Shown piece after piece: positions 1 through 6,858 of a DNA stretch of 34,556 nt. Where the stretch lies: NCBI GenBank assembly GCA_016290215.1, contig JAEETH010000039.1, positions 1-34,556 on the forward strand. The letters run 5' to 3'. Below the pieces are notes generated by a model. It ran no database searches, had not been told where the DNA came from, and saw only the letters and a program-made list of their open reading frames with translations. A program made the position numbers and the translations under genes. Numbering within the stretch: position 1 is the first letter of the stretch; each line of letters begins with the position of its first letter. The stretch comes from Bacteroidales bacterium (GTDB taxonomy: Bacteria > Bacteroidota > Bacteroidia > Bacteroidales > F082).

Positions 1-258
1 GGTCATCAGCACCTCCATGTTGTCCAAGCGGTCGTTCAAGATTTCATACTGCAGCTTCATATACTCCAACTCACGCGCCTGCATCATCTCCTTCGGCGAC
101 TTGAAAAAGGTGAACAGCAAAATCGCGAACAAAAAAGCAACACCGAGAAAAGAGAGAAACACCAAAACGAAACGTAACAACGCCCTTGATTTGGAGGTCT
201 TCATCACCTCAAGGTCTTGCGTCAACGGGTTGTTATTATATTGCTTCTGTGTGGCCAT
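1..258 (-). CDS. N-terminus of membrane-anchored protein, probably M23-type peptidase (partial)
   Basis: Eighty-six codons are visible from an ATG at 258, and the frame stays open to the window edge. The product starts with about 25 polar residues, then one hydrophobic segment at roughly residues 27-47 (RFVLVFLSFLGVAFLFAILL), then a charged helical stretch containing MKLQYEILNDRLDNME that looks like the start of a periplasmic coiled coil. This is a type II membrane anchor. From memory, Bacteroidota M23 (LytM) endopeptidases divergent from alaS have this N-terminus with a 'MKLQYEIL' helix. The catalytic domain is outside the window, so the peptidase call is inference. It is transcribed divergently from alaS; a TATTTTTG box on the minus strand (plus 308-315) is a plausible promoter element. 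Confidence 0.55.
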   Translation of the reverse strand, partial: MATQKQYNNNPLTQDLEVMKTSKSRALLRFVLVFLSFLGVAFLFAILLFTFFKSPKEMMQARELEYMKLQYEILNDRLDNMEVLMT

Positions 259-302
259 TTATCCGTTTGATTACGTCATAAATAACGACTCAAGTCAAAA
301 TA

Positions 303-335
303 TTGCGCAAAAATAGAATATTTACCGTAAATTTG
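303..335 (+). promoter_or_regulatory. Predicted Bacteroidota-type promoter of alaS
   Basis: TTG at 303-305 and TAAATTTG at 328-335 match the TTG / TAnnTTTG pattern with a 22-nt gap, about 50 nt before the alaS ATG. A divergent TATTTTTG box overlaps on the other strand at 308-315, so the two promoters are interleaved. Confidence 0.5.
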
Positions 336-385
336 CACGTTTTTTTGAAGTATTTTTTGAAGCAATAATTCATAACTCACTATAA

Positions 386-2995
386 ATGAACGCATACGAA
401 ATCAGAAATAGCTTCTTGGACTTCTTTCGTTCCAAGGAACACGCCATCGTGCCGTCGGCACCCATCGTCGTCAAGAACGACCCGACCTTGATGTTCACCA
501 ACGCTGGTATGAACCAATTCAAGGACATCTTCTTGGGCAACCAGCCCGCCAAATGGAAACGTGCTGCCGACACACAGAAATGCCTGCGCGTGTCGGGCAA
601 GCACAACGACCTGGAGGAAGTGGGCCACGATACCTACCACCACACCATGTTCGAGATGTTGGGCAACTGGTCGTTTGGCGACTACTTCAAGAAAGAAGCC
701 ATCGCCTACGCTTGGGAGTACCTCACCGAAGTGGTCAAGATCGACAAGGACCGTCTCTATGTCACTGTCTTTGGTGGCGATGAAAAGGACGGCCAGCCTG
801 CCGACATGGAAGCCTATGGTTTTTGGAAGGAACATGTCAGCGAAGACCGTATCATCTACGGCAACAAGAAAGACAACTTCTGGGAGATGGGCGAGACAGG
901 TCCCTGCGGCCCCTGCTCTGAGATCCACATCGACCTGCGCGACGACGAAGCCCGCAAGCAAATCCCTGGTCGCGACCTCGTCAATATGGACGACCCGCAG
1001 GTAATCGAAATCTGGAACCTCGTGTTCATGCAATACAACCGCATGGCCGACGGCCATCTGGTAGAACTCCCCGCCAAGCACGTCGACACGGGCATGGGCT
1101 TTGAGCGCCTTGTCCGCGTGCTGCAAGGCAAGACCTCGAACTACGACACCGACGTGTTCCAACCCATCATCCAAGCCATCGCCAAGATGTCGGGCATCGA
1201 ATACGGCAAGGCCGAGAAGACCGACGTCGCCATGCGCGTCATCGCCGACCACCTGCGTGCCGTGAGCTTCGCCATCGCCGACGGACAGCTGCCGTCGAAC
1301 AACGGCGCCGGCTATGTCATCCGCCGCGTGTTGCGCCGTGCCGTGCGCTATGGCTTCACCTTCCTTGGCTTCGAAGAACCGTTTGTGTGTCAACTTCTGC
1401 CCATCTTGGTTCAGCAGATGGAGCACAACTATCCTGAAATCAAGTCGCAACAAGAACTCGTCAGCAAGGTCATCCGCGAAGAGGAAGCCTCGTTCCTGCG
1501 CACCTTGGCACAAGGCATCAAACGCTTTGAAGGCTATGTGGAGCAACATCCTGGTCAGGACATCGACGGCAACTTCGCCTTCGAGCTGTTCGACACCTTC
1601 GGCTTCCCCATCGACCTCACCCAGCTGATGGCCTCCGAGAAGGGCATCAACGTCGACATGGAAGGTTTCAAGGCCAACCTTGAGGAGCAGAAGAACCGCT
1701 CGCGCAAGGCTGCTGAGAAAGCCAATGGCGACTGGGTAGTGGTGAACGAGAGCGAGCAGCCCACCGAGTTTGTCGGCTACACCGACATGAGCTGCGAGAG
1801 CCACATCCTGCGTTTCCGCGAGGTGGTGGCCAAGAAAAAGACCCACTTCGAAATCGTCCTCGACAAGACCCCGTTCTATGCAGAGATGGGCGGTGAGGTG
1901 GGCGACACCGGCACCCTGACCTCCGAAAACGAGACCATCAAAATCGTCAATACCGTCAAGGAGAACAACCTCGTCATCCATATCACCGAGCAACTGCCGC
2001 AGAACCCCGAGGTGACCTTCACTGCCGCCATCGACGTGGAACGTCGTCAGCGCATCGCCAACAACCACAGCGCGACCCACCTGATGCACGCCGCTTTAAG
2101 ACAAGTCTTAGGTAGCCATGTCGAGCAAAAGGGTTCTTTGGTCGATGACCAGCGTCTGCGCTTCGACTTCAGCCACTTCGCCAAAATGACGCCTGAAGAG
2201 ATTCGTCAAGTGGAGAAGATTGTCAACCAGAAGATTCGTGAGAACATCCCGAATGTTACCTACGCCGAAATCCCGATTGACGAAGCTAAGGCCATGGGTG
2301 CCACAGCGTTGTTTGGTGAGAAATACGGCGACAAGGTGCGCGTGGTGGTCTTCGACAAGGACTACTCCATGGAGCTCTGCGGTGGCTGCCACACCAGCGC
2401 CACGGGCAACATCGGCATGTTCAAGATTGTCAGTGAAGGCGCCATCGCAGCGGGCATCCGCCGTATCGAGGCCATCACGGGCGAGGCTGTGGAGCAATAC
2501 CTCGACGAGCAACTGGACCTCATCGGTCGTCTGCGCGAGTGTGTCAAGTCGCCCGACTTAGTGAAGGCCGTCACCTCGCTCAACGAGCAGAACTCCGCCT
2601 TGAAGAAAGAGGTGGAACACCTGATGCAGGAAAAGGCGCAAAGCACTGCCGAAACACTGCTTGTTAAAGCGGTTGACTATGAGGGCTGCAAACTGATTGT
2701 CGAAAAGCTGACTGTTGCTGGTGACCAGTTGCGTAACATCGCCACGATACTCAAACAGATGAACGAGAGCACCATTGCCATCCTCGGTGCCGTTGCTGAT
2801 GGCAAGCCTTCGCTCTGCCTGTTGCTTCCTGAAGCCTTCGCTGATGCCAAAGGCTTGGACGCCACCAAACTCATCCGTGAGGTGGCCAAGGAAATCCAAG
2901 GTGGTGGCGGCGGACAGAAGACCCTCTGCGTGGCCGGTGGACGTAATGCTGATGGGTTGGCTAAGGCGATGGAGCTTTTAAGAGAAAAGATTTGA
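386..2995 (+). CDS. alaS: Alanine--tRNA ligase
   Basis: Charges tRNA-Ala with alanine in the cytoplasm and clears mischarged Ser/Gly. The 869 residues match the usual full length. The N-terminus (RNSFLDFFRSKEHAIVPSAP, then TLMFTNAGMNQFKDIFLG) is the class II catalytic core. The editing-domain zinc motif is visible as HSATH (His561, His565) and CGGCH (Cys665, Cys668, His669). The C-terminal region from about 700 is coiled coil, then a Gly-rich C-Ala domain with GGGGGQ near residue 840. The ATG at 386 fits known N-termini. There is no clear Shine-Dalgarno site, which is normal for the phylum. No U-rich terminator follows the stop. Confidence 0.98.
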   Translation: MNAYEIRNSFLDFFRSKEHAIVPSAPIVVKNDPTLMFTNAGMNQFKDIFLGNQPAKWKRAADTQKCLRVSGKHNDLEEVGHDTYHHTMFEMLGNWSFGDYFKKEAIAYAWEYLTEVVKIDKDRLYVTVFGGDEKDGQPADMEAYGFWKEHVSEDRIIYGNKKDNFWEMGETGPCGPCSEIHIDLRDDEARKQIPGRDLVNMDDPQVIEIWNLVFMQYNRMADGHLVELPAKHVDTGMGFERLVRVLQGKTSNYDTDVFQPIIQAIAKMSGIEYGKAEKTDVAMRVIADHLRAVSFAIADGQLPSNNGAGYVIRRVLRRAVRYGFTFLGFEEPFVCQLLPILVQQMEHNYPEIKSQQELVSKVIREEEASFLRTLAQGIKRFEGYVEQHPGQDIDGNFAFELFDTFGFPIDLTQLMASEKGINVDMEGFKANLEEQKNRSRKAAEKANGDWVVVNESEQPTEFVGYTDMSCESHILRFREVVAKKKTHFEIVLDKTPFYAEMGGEVGDTGTLTSENETIKIVNTVKENNLVIHITEQLPQNPEVTFTAAIDVERRQRIANNHSATHLMHAALRQVLGSHVEQKGSLVDDQRLRFDFSHFAKMTPEEIRQVEKIVNQKIRENIPNVTYAEIPIDEAKAMGATALFGEKYGDKVRVVVFDKDYSMELCGGCHTSATGNIGMFKIVSEGAIAAGIRRIEAITGEAVEQYLDEQLDLIGRLRECVKSPDLVKAVTSLNEQNSALKKEVEHLMQEKAQSTAETLLVKAVDYEGCKLIVEKLTVAGDQLRNIATILKQMNESTIAILGAVADGKPSLCLLLPEAFADAKGLDATKLIREVAKEIQGGGGGQKTLCVAGGRNADGLAKAMELLREKI

Positions 2996-3051
2996 TTTTT
3001 TTCGGAAGCAAATCTGACATAAATCTTGCATTAATCATCTGCAGCATTTCT

Positions 3052-3120
3052 ATCTCTAACCGAAATAACCCGAAATAAGCCGATGCCTTTCGGATACTTC
3101 GGATTGATTCGGTTAGAGAT
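3052..3120. repeat. Imperfect 69-bp palindrome built of CCGAA/TTCGG words
   Basis: The 13-bp ends ATCTCTAACCGAA (3052-3064) and TTCGGTTAGAGAT (3108-3120) are exact reverse complements. Inside, the left half carries further CCGAA words and the right half matching TTCGG words, so the whole unit can fold into one long interrupted hairpin. It lies just 3' of the stop of the orphan reading frame at 3124-3258. Terminator, dispersed repeat or relic end are all possible. Confidence 0.6.
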
Positions 3121-3123
3121 TGT

Positions 3124-3258
3124 TTAGCTTGGCATCAGCAGCCATGTCATCCCCACGTTGGTATGTGCGATGGCATAGAATCTATAGCTGCGGACAGTAT
3201 CATCCATCGTGATATAAAAACCCGACATTGCATATCGGGGTGTGTTAAGGTCGTCCTT
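3124..3258 (-). pseudogene. Orphan protein-like C-terminal fragment downstream of rdgB
   Basis: A minus-strand frame of 44 codons, bounded upstream by an in-frame TGA (3259-3261) and ending in TAA at 3124. It reads as a convincing globular C-terminus (RYAMSGFYITMDDTV, then SYRFYAIAHTNVGMTWLLMP). The only ATG near its start, at 3228, would give 34 residues. I do not recognise the family. The composition (aromatics, ordered hydrophobic spacing) is much more protein-like than chance. It is either the remnant of a longer gene whose 5' part is lost, or a real short gene behind rdgB. It begins 25 bp after the rdgB stop and is followed by the palindrome at 3052-3120. Confidence 0.4.
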
Positions 3259-3284
3259 TCAGGACTTTGCTAAAAGATGCTGAT

Positions 3285-3866
3285 TCACCCCAAATCCCTC
3301 AAAAACGCTATCAGTTTTTGCGTGGCGCGACCACGGTGGCTGATGGCGTTTTTCACTTCGTGGCCCAGCTCGGCGAAGGTTTGGTCGTAGCCGTCGGGCT
3401 GGAAGATGGGGTCGTAGCCGAAGCCCTCAGTGCCGCGCTGCTGCTCGGTGATGTGTCCGTCACAGCGGCCTTCGAAGTAATAGGATTTCCCGTCAAGGTT
3501 CAATGCGATGCAGGTGCGGAAGGCCGCTTTGCGGTTGGTCTGCCCTTTCATGGCGGCGAGCATCTTGTCCACGTTGTCCTGGTAGCTGCAATGCTCACCA
3601 GCATAACGCGCCGAATACACGCCCGGGGCACCACCCAAAGCCTCCACTTCGAGGCCTGTGTCATCGGCAAAGCAGTTCACGTGGAACTTGTTGGTGACAA
3701 AGTCCGCCTTGATTTTGGCGTTGCCTTCGATGGTGTCGGCGTCCTCGACAATGTCCTCGTGACAACCGATTTCTTCGAGGCTCTTGACCTCATAAAGGCC
3801 TTCCATGATTTCGCGCATTTCGCGCAGTTTGTTTTTGTTATTGGTGGCAAAGACGATTTGTTTCAT
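3285..3866 (-). CDS. rdgB: RdgB/HAM1-family XTP/dITP diphosphatase
   Basis: Hydrolyses non-canonical purine triphosphates (dITP, XTP) to monophosphates, keeping them out of DNA and RNA. The 193-residue product has the family landmarks in order: FATNNKNKLREM at the N-terminus, the FADDTGLEVEALGGAPGVYSAR active-site region with its Asp pair, GFGYDPIF, and the C-terminal AELGHEVKNAISHRGRA helix with SHR. I start at the ATG at 3866. The frame continues six codons upstream to a TTG, but those codons (NFEYP) come from an AT-rich intergenic repeat, not the family N-terminus. It is followed at the 3' side by an orphan coding fragment. Confidence 0.95.
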   Translation of the reverse strand: MKQIVFATNNKNKLREMREIMEGLYEVKSLEEIGCHEDIVEDADTIEGNAKIKADFVTNKFHVNCFADDTGLEVEALGGAPGVYSARYAGEHCSYQDNVDKMLAAMKGQTNRKAAFRTCIALNLDGKSYYFEGRCDGHITEQQRGTEGFGYDPIFQPDGYDQTFAELGHEVKNAISHRGRATQKLIAFLRDLG

Positions 3867-3871
3867 TGGGT

Positions 3872-3917
3872 ATTCAAAATTCAAAATTTAAAGATTCAAA
3901 ATTTAAGATTCAAGATT
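3872..3917. repeat. AT-rich degenerate 8-bp repeat (ATTCAAAA/ATTCAAAG family)
   Basis: Near-tandem copies of ATTCAAAA, ATTTAAAG and ATTCAAGA lie directly upstream of the rdgB start codon. The same word family occurs upstream of the HerA-like gene (18046-18130) and the glycosyltransferase (about 23900-23930). Confidence 0.7.
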
Positions 3918-4050
3918 GAGATTCCCCTTCTGGGAATGGAGTATTTTCATTGAGTTAAAATGCGGCGGCATGAAGATTCGATATTACGTAAACGCCACAA
4001 GCCGCCGCAGTAACAAAACAACGGCACTTCCATTCCCGAAGGGAATCTCC
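3918..4050. repeat. Palindromic intergenic element, copy A (133 bp)
   Basis: The left end GAGATTCCCCTTCTGGGAAT and right end ATTCCCGAAGGGAATCTCC are inverted copies of each other, and each is also a small hairpin. Inside, GCGGCGGC (3962-3969) and GCCGCCGC (4001-4008) enclose a 31-nt loop. Copy B at 34159-34288 has the same ends, stem and loop length but different loop and spacer sequence. It lies 8 bp beyond the ung stop codon and before the rdgB promoter region. No U-run follows the hairpins, so an ordinary rho-independent terminator is unlikely. Confidence 0.8.
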
Positions 4051-4057
4051 ATTACCT

Positions 4058-4738
4058 TCAAGGCAATGACCAATCAATCGGTGTAATACCATGTTCTATC
4101 AAGTAATTATTCGTTTGTGAGAAATGATGGCAGCCGAAGAAGCCACGGCTGGCTGAGAGGGGTGACGGGTGTACCGACTTCAGTATCAAGTGCTTGAACG
4201 GGTTGATCAAGGCCTGCTTGGCGATGGCGTAGTTGCCCCAGAGGATGAAGACGAGATGCTCGCGTTGTTCCGAGAGGGCACGGATGGCGGCGTCAGTGAA
4301 CTGTTCCCAGCCGTGGCGCGAGTGCGAGGCGGCCTGTCCGGCGCGCACCGTCAGCGAGGCGTTGAGCAGCAGCACCCCTTCCCTCGCCCACTTTTCGAGG
4401 TTGCCCGAACGCGCCATGGGCACACCGAGGTCGTCGTGCAACTCCTTGAAGATGTTCTGCAGGCTGGGCGGGAAAGGCACGCCATCAGGCACTGAAAACG
4501 AGAGACCATGCGCCTGTCCTGGGCCGTGATACGGGTCCTGACCCAAAATGACTACTTTCACCTTGTCGAAAGGCGTGAGGTTGAAAGCGTTGAAAATCAA
4601 AGGACCGGGCGGATAGACGGCATATTGACGTTTCTCGCTCACCAAGAATGATTTCAGGTCGGCGAAATAAGGGGCCTCAAATTGAGGCCGTAACACTTGG
4701 TACCAGCTTTCGTCGATATTCGGTTTCTTTACTTCCAT
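4058..4738 (-). CDS. ung: Uracil-DNA glycosylase (family 1)
   Basis: Removes uracil from DNA to start base excision repair. It has 226 residues, the normal family length. The water-activating motif [16 protein letters not shown] contains Asp68, and the DNA-intercalation loop [21 protein letters not shown] contains His190. [19 protein letters not shown] and [11 protein letters not shown] are also typical of Ung. The ATG at 4738 gives the expected N-terminus. It is read away from the 8-bp tandem repeat at 4745-4796, which therefore occupies its leader region. Confidence 0.97.
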   Translation of the reverse strand: MEVKKPNIDESWYQVLRPQFEAPYFADLKSFLVSEKRQYAVYPPGPLIFNAFNLTPFDKVKVVILGQDPYHGPGQAHGLSFSVPDGVPFPPSLQNIFKELHDDLGVPMARSGNLEKWAREGVLLLNASLTVRAGQAASHSRHGWEQFTDAAIRALSEQREHLVFILWGNYAIAKQALINPFKHLILKSVHPSPLSASRGFFGCHHFSQTNNYLIEHGITPIDWSLP

Positions 4739-4744
4739 CTTTTT

Positions 4745-4796
4745 CAGTTGTCAGTTGTTCAGTTGTTCAGTTGTTCAGTTATTCAGTTGTTCAGTT
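4745..4796. repeat. Tandem 8-bp repeat CAGTTGTT, about six copies
   Basis: Units read CAGTTGT, CAGTTGTT three times, CAGTTATT, CAGTTGTT and a final CAGTT. The array starts seven bases upstream of the ung start codon, where copy-number slippage could alter expression. It has no spacers and is not CRISPR. Confidence 0.85.
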
Positions 4797-4802
4797 AAAA
4801 CA

Positions 4803-4865
4803 GGTTGCTGAGCCTGTCGAAGCACCGTCTCAAAAACGGTCGGCCCTTCGACGGGCTCAGGGACC
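4803..4865. repeat. REP-like palindrome pair (TGAGCCTGTCGAAG family)
   Basis: Two 24-bp copies face each other: GGTTGCTGAGCCTGTCGAAG at 4803-4822 (extending to 4826) and CCTTCGACGGGCTCAGGGACC ending at 4865. Related single copies lie at 14221-14244 and inside the terminator at 16472-16513. This word is a widely dispersed bacterial repeat. Confidence 0.8.
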
Positions 4866-4951
4866 TTAGCTCGTTTGTTCACAAAAATCTCTGCAAAGAT
4901 GGTAATAATTCGGGAAAAAATGCGTTACTTTGCAAATCAATTTTCATAGCT

Positions 4952-5083
4952 ATGAAGAGAAAACTTGCCATTGCACTGCTAATCGCCTTTGTTTCAGGCA
5001 TTATCATGACCTCCTGCGGGTCAAACAAGAGCTGCCCTGCTTACGGCGAATCGTCAAAGTACGTCAAGGAAACGCGCTATTAA
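4952..5083 (+). CDS. Small lipoprotein, 43 aa
   Basis: The ATG at 4952 opens MKRKLAIALLIAFVSGIIMTSCGSN, a lipoprotein signal ending in a Cys at residue 22. The mature part has only about 21 residues and includes SCPAYG and a basic, aromatic tail (KYVKETRY). Small Bacteroidota lipoproteins with a 'CPAY' core are common and uncharacterised. It ends 24 bp before the start of the outer-membrane barrel gene, suggesting a two-gene unit. A GTTACTTTGC sequence about 25 nt upstream resembles a -7 box. No function can be assigned. Confidence 0.7.
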   Translation: MKRKLAIALLIAFVSGIIMTSCGSNKSCPAYGESSKYVKETRY

Positions 5084-5094
5084 TCATTGGTGTT

Positions 5095-5100
5095 GGGAGG
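5095..5100 (+). promoter_or_regulatory. Shine-Dalgarno site GGGAGG deciding the start at 5108
   Basis: GGGAGG sits 7 nt before the ATG at 5108. Such sites are rare here. It supports this ATG over the upstream in-frame TTG at 5087. Confidence 0.55.
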
Positions 5101-5107
5101 CATTGCG

Positions 5108-5896
5108 ATGATTGCCCTCAGACAGCCGATTTTGCGCATCCTTATGCTCACGCTTTTTGTAGCGTGCGCTTTTTTGTTGCCTGCGCAAAACATTGACATT
5201 CAAAGCGAAGACGACAAACCCATCGAGGAGCGGTTGGTCTACAACCACCAAAACACCTTCAAAGTGGCCCTTCACTCGCAAGGTATCGGGTTGGGCTTCA
5301 AAATCGGAAGAATCAAGAGCATACATCTCACCCGAAACTGGGTAGGCGAAGCGGTGTCGCTGCGTTCGCTCAAGGAAATCAAGACCATCACCATCTCGCA
5401 GTTCAACTCGCGGCCATTCGTCTACGGCAAGCTAAACTATGCCTATGTGCTTCGCTTCGGTTACGGCGAGGATCGCCTTATCTATGGCAAACCTTATTGG
5501 GGCGGCATCGAAACACGATGGACCTATTCCTTCGGCGCGTCGTTGGCCCTGCTGAAACCTTATTATTACTATGTGGTTGGCTACCAGCCCAGCGCATCGG
5601 GCGGTTATGTCGAAACCATCGAGGAGCGCACCTTTGAGCAGGGAATCAACATCCTTGGCAAGTCTGCTTTCACCAAAGGCATTGGCGAAACCAAGTTCTC
5701 GCCTGGCGTAAATGCCTCGTTAGGTCTCAGTTTCGACATCGCGAAGACACGCACACGGGCACAATCCATCGACGTCGAAGTCAAAGCGGAGTGTTTCCCC
5801 TTAGGCATTTCCATCATGGATTCGGAGCGCAAAAAGCGGTTTTTCGTCACATTTATGCTGTCATACAACTGGGGCTCAAGGTTCAACAAGTATTGA
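5108..5896 (+). CDS. Predicted outer-membrane beta-barrel protein
   Basis: 262 residues. The signal peptide is RILMLTLFVACAFLLPAQ, with cleavage likely after AQ near residue 27. The remainder alternates short amphipathic strands with turns (TFKVALHSQGIGLGFKIGRI, YVLRFGYG, WTYSFGASLALLKPYYYYV, GVNASLGLSFDI, FFVTFMLSYNWGSRF) and ends in an aromatic-rich strand, as barrels do. Homologous Bacteroidota proteins are, to my knowledge, uncharacterised. The start is set by the GGGAGG site. It lies directly downstream of a 43-residue lipoprotein, and the tRNA-Gln gene follows in the same direction but has its own promoter. Confidence 0.75.
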   Translation: MIALRQPILRILMLTLFVACAFLLPAQNIDIQSEDDKPIEERLVYNHQNTFKVALHSQGIGLGFKIGRIKSIHLTRNWVGEAVSLRSLKEIKTITISQFNSRPFVYGKLNYAYVLRFGYGEDRLIYGKPYWGGIETRWTYSFGASLALLKPYYYYVVGYQPSASGGYVETIEERTFEQGINILGKSAFTKGIGETKFSPGVNASLGLSFDIAKTRTRAQSIDVEVKAECFPLGISIMDSERKKRFFVTFMLSYNWGSRFNKY

Positions 5897-5964
5897 TAAT
5901 GAACCAGTTACACAAACCAGCTTAAAGCCGACAAAAAAATCAGAAAAAATTTTCCTCTTTTTCG

Positions 5965-5993
5965 TTGCAACATTTAAAAAAAGCGTATTTTTG
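5965..5993 (+). promoter_or_regulatory. Predicted promoter of tRNA-Gln
   Basis: TTG at 5965-5967 and TATTTTTG at 5986-5993 with an 18-nt gap match the Bacteroidota consensus. Transcription would start a few bases before the mature tRNA 5' end at 6007. Confidence 0.65.
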
Positions 5994-6006
5994 CAGCCGA
6001 CTTCAG

Positions 6007-6079
6007 TGCCCAATGGTGTAATTGGCAACACGACTGACTCTGGATCAGTAAAGTCCAGGTTCGAACCCTGGTTGGGCAA
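6007..6079 (+). tRNA. tRNA-Gln (anticodon CUG)
   Basis: The acceptor stem TGCCCAA (6007-6013) pairs with TTGGGCA (6072-6078), leaving discriminator A at 6079. The D arm holds GGTGTAATTGGCAAC. The anticodon stem ACTGA/TCAGT closes the loop CTCTGGA, giving anticodon CTG. The T arm CCAGG-TTCGAAC-CCTGG is canonical. CCA is not encoded. The tRNA reads CAG codons. A strong promoter precedes it and a terminator hairpin follows at once, so it is a single-tRNA transcription unit. Confidence 0.95.
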
Positions 6080-6081
6080 CA

Positions 6082-6113
6082 AAAAAAGCCGATCGTTTAC
6101 GTTCGGCTTTTTT
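6082..6113 (+). terminator. Rho-independent terminator of tRNA-Gln
   Basis: AAAAAAGCCGA (6082-6092) pairs with TCGGCTTTTTT (6103-6113) and is followed by more T. The inner CGT/ACG extends the stem. The A-rich left arm means it could also work for udk, which ends 20 bp away on the opposite strand. Confidence 0.85.
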
Positions 6114-6132
6114 GTTTTTATTTGACTTCCAG

Positions 6133-6741
6133 TCACTTCCCTAAATGCATCCTAATTCTTGACGCCAAAATATCAACCACCACAGGGCTGGAGCCACGCG
6201 GCAGGATGATGTCGGCGCTGCGCTTGGTGGGCTCGATAAACTGCTGGTGCATGGGCTTGACGAAGGTTTGGTAATGGCGGAGCACGTCTTCCCAAGTGCG
6301 GCCACGTTCGGCGATGTCGCGGCGGATGATACGCATTAGGCGCTCGTCGCTGTCGGTATCAACAAACACCTTGATATCCATGCGTTTGCGAAGCTCTTCC
6401 TGGGTCAACACCATGATGCCTTCCACAATGATGACTTCGGTGGGATGCACATAAATCACCTCCTGCGAACGGGCACAGGTGACGTAGGTGTAGATAGGCA
6501 TCGGAATGGTTTCACCCTTTTTGAGACGATCAAGATGGTCGATGAGCAGGTCCCACTCTATGGCGTCAGGATGGTCGAAGTTGATTTGCTTCTTCTCTTC
6601 AGGCGTCTTGTCGCCGTTGTCGTAGTAATAAGCGTCCTGCGAAATGACTGATACTGAGTTCTCTGGCAACTGTCTGACCAGTTCCTTAACGACGGTGGTT
6701 TTCCCTGAACCTGAACCGCCTGCGATACCAATGACTAACAT
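6133..6741 (-). CDS. udk: Uridine kinase
   Basis: Phosphorylates uridine and cytidine for pyrimidine salvage in the cytoplasm. Its 202 residues contain the P-loop GGSGSGKTT (8-16), the substrate-binding region SVISQDAYYYDN, NFDHPDAIEWDLL, PIYTYVTCARS (the family PxYD-like segment) and VIIVEGIMVL. The C-terminal part (DTDSDERLMRIIRRDIAERGR) is the nucleoside-kinase lid. It converges with the tRNA-Gln unit. A perfect -7 box (TATCTTTG, minus strand, plus 6763-6770) lies about 20 nt before the start. Confidence 0.95.
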   Translation of the reverse strand: MLVIGIAGGSGSGKTTVVKELVRQLPENSVSVISQDAYYYDNGDKTPEEKKQINFDHPDAIEWDLLIDHLDRLKKGETIPMPIYTYVTCARSQEVIYVHPTEVIIVEGIMVLTQEELRKRMDIKVFVDTDSDERLMRIIRRDIAERGRTWEDVLRHYQTFVKPMHQQFIEPTKRSADIILPRGSSPVVVDILASRIRMHLGK

Positions 6742-6762
6742 AATCTTGAAGTTTTGAGGTCA

Positions 6763-6770
6763 CAAAGATA
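6763..6770 (-). promoter_or_regulatory. Predicted -7 box of udk
   Basis: TATCTTTG on the minus strand, about 22 nt before the udk ATG. No TTG is found at the usual upstream distance, so only half of the consensus is present. Confidence 0.4.
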
Positions 6771-6776
6771 AGGGTT

Positions 6777-6814
6777 TTGTTGAATTGTTGAGTGTTGAAT
6801 TGTTGAATTGTTGA
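6777..6814. repeat. Tandem 8-bp repeat TTGTTGAA
   Basis: About five imperfect units (TTGTTGAA, TTGTTGAG, TGTTGAA, TTGTTGAA, TTGTTGAT) fill the space between the divergent udk and FMN-binding genes. They supply the TTG of the downstream promoter. Confidence 0.75.
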
Positions 6815-6834
6815 TGGTTTTTTCGCTATTTTTG
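6803..6834 (+). promoter_or_regulatory. Predicted promoter of the FMN-binding lipoprotein gene
   Basis: TATTTTTG at 6827-6834 is preceded by TTG triplets of the tandem repeat at 6803-6805 (21-nt gap) and 6808-6810 (16-nt gap). Repeat slippage would change which TTG is in register. Confidence 0.5.
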
Positions 6835-6858
6835 CACAAAATTTCAAAACCGAAGCAG

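Noticed and set aside
380-2089. Long open frame (569 codons) on the minus strand opposite alaS
   Set aside because: It is antisense to an unmistakable alaS and its translation has the low-complexity, His/Val/Leu-rich look of a shadow frame created by codon bias.
3267-3953. 228-codon plus-strand frame opposite rdgB
   Set aside because: Antisense shadow of rdgB that runs into the AT-rich repeat.
3918-4050. Palindromic elements as ordinary rho-independent terminators
   Set aside because: The hairpins lack a following T-run on either strand, and the conserved long architecture goes beyond what termination needs.
4745-4796. Possible CRISPR-like array
   Set aside because: Units are only 8 bp, contiguous and without spacers; no cas genes are present anywhere in the window.
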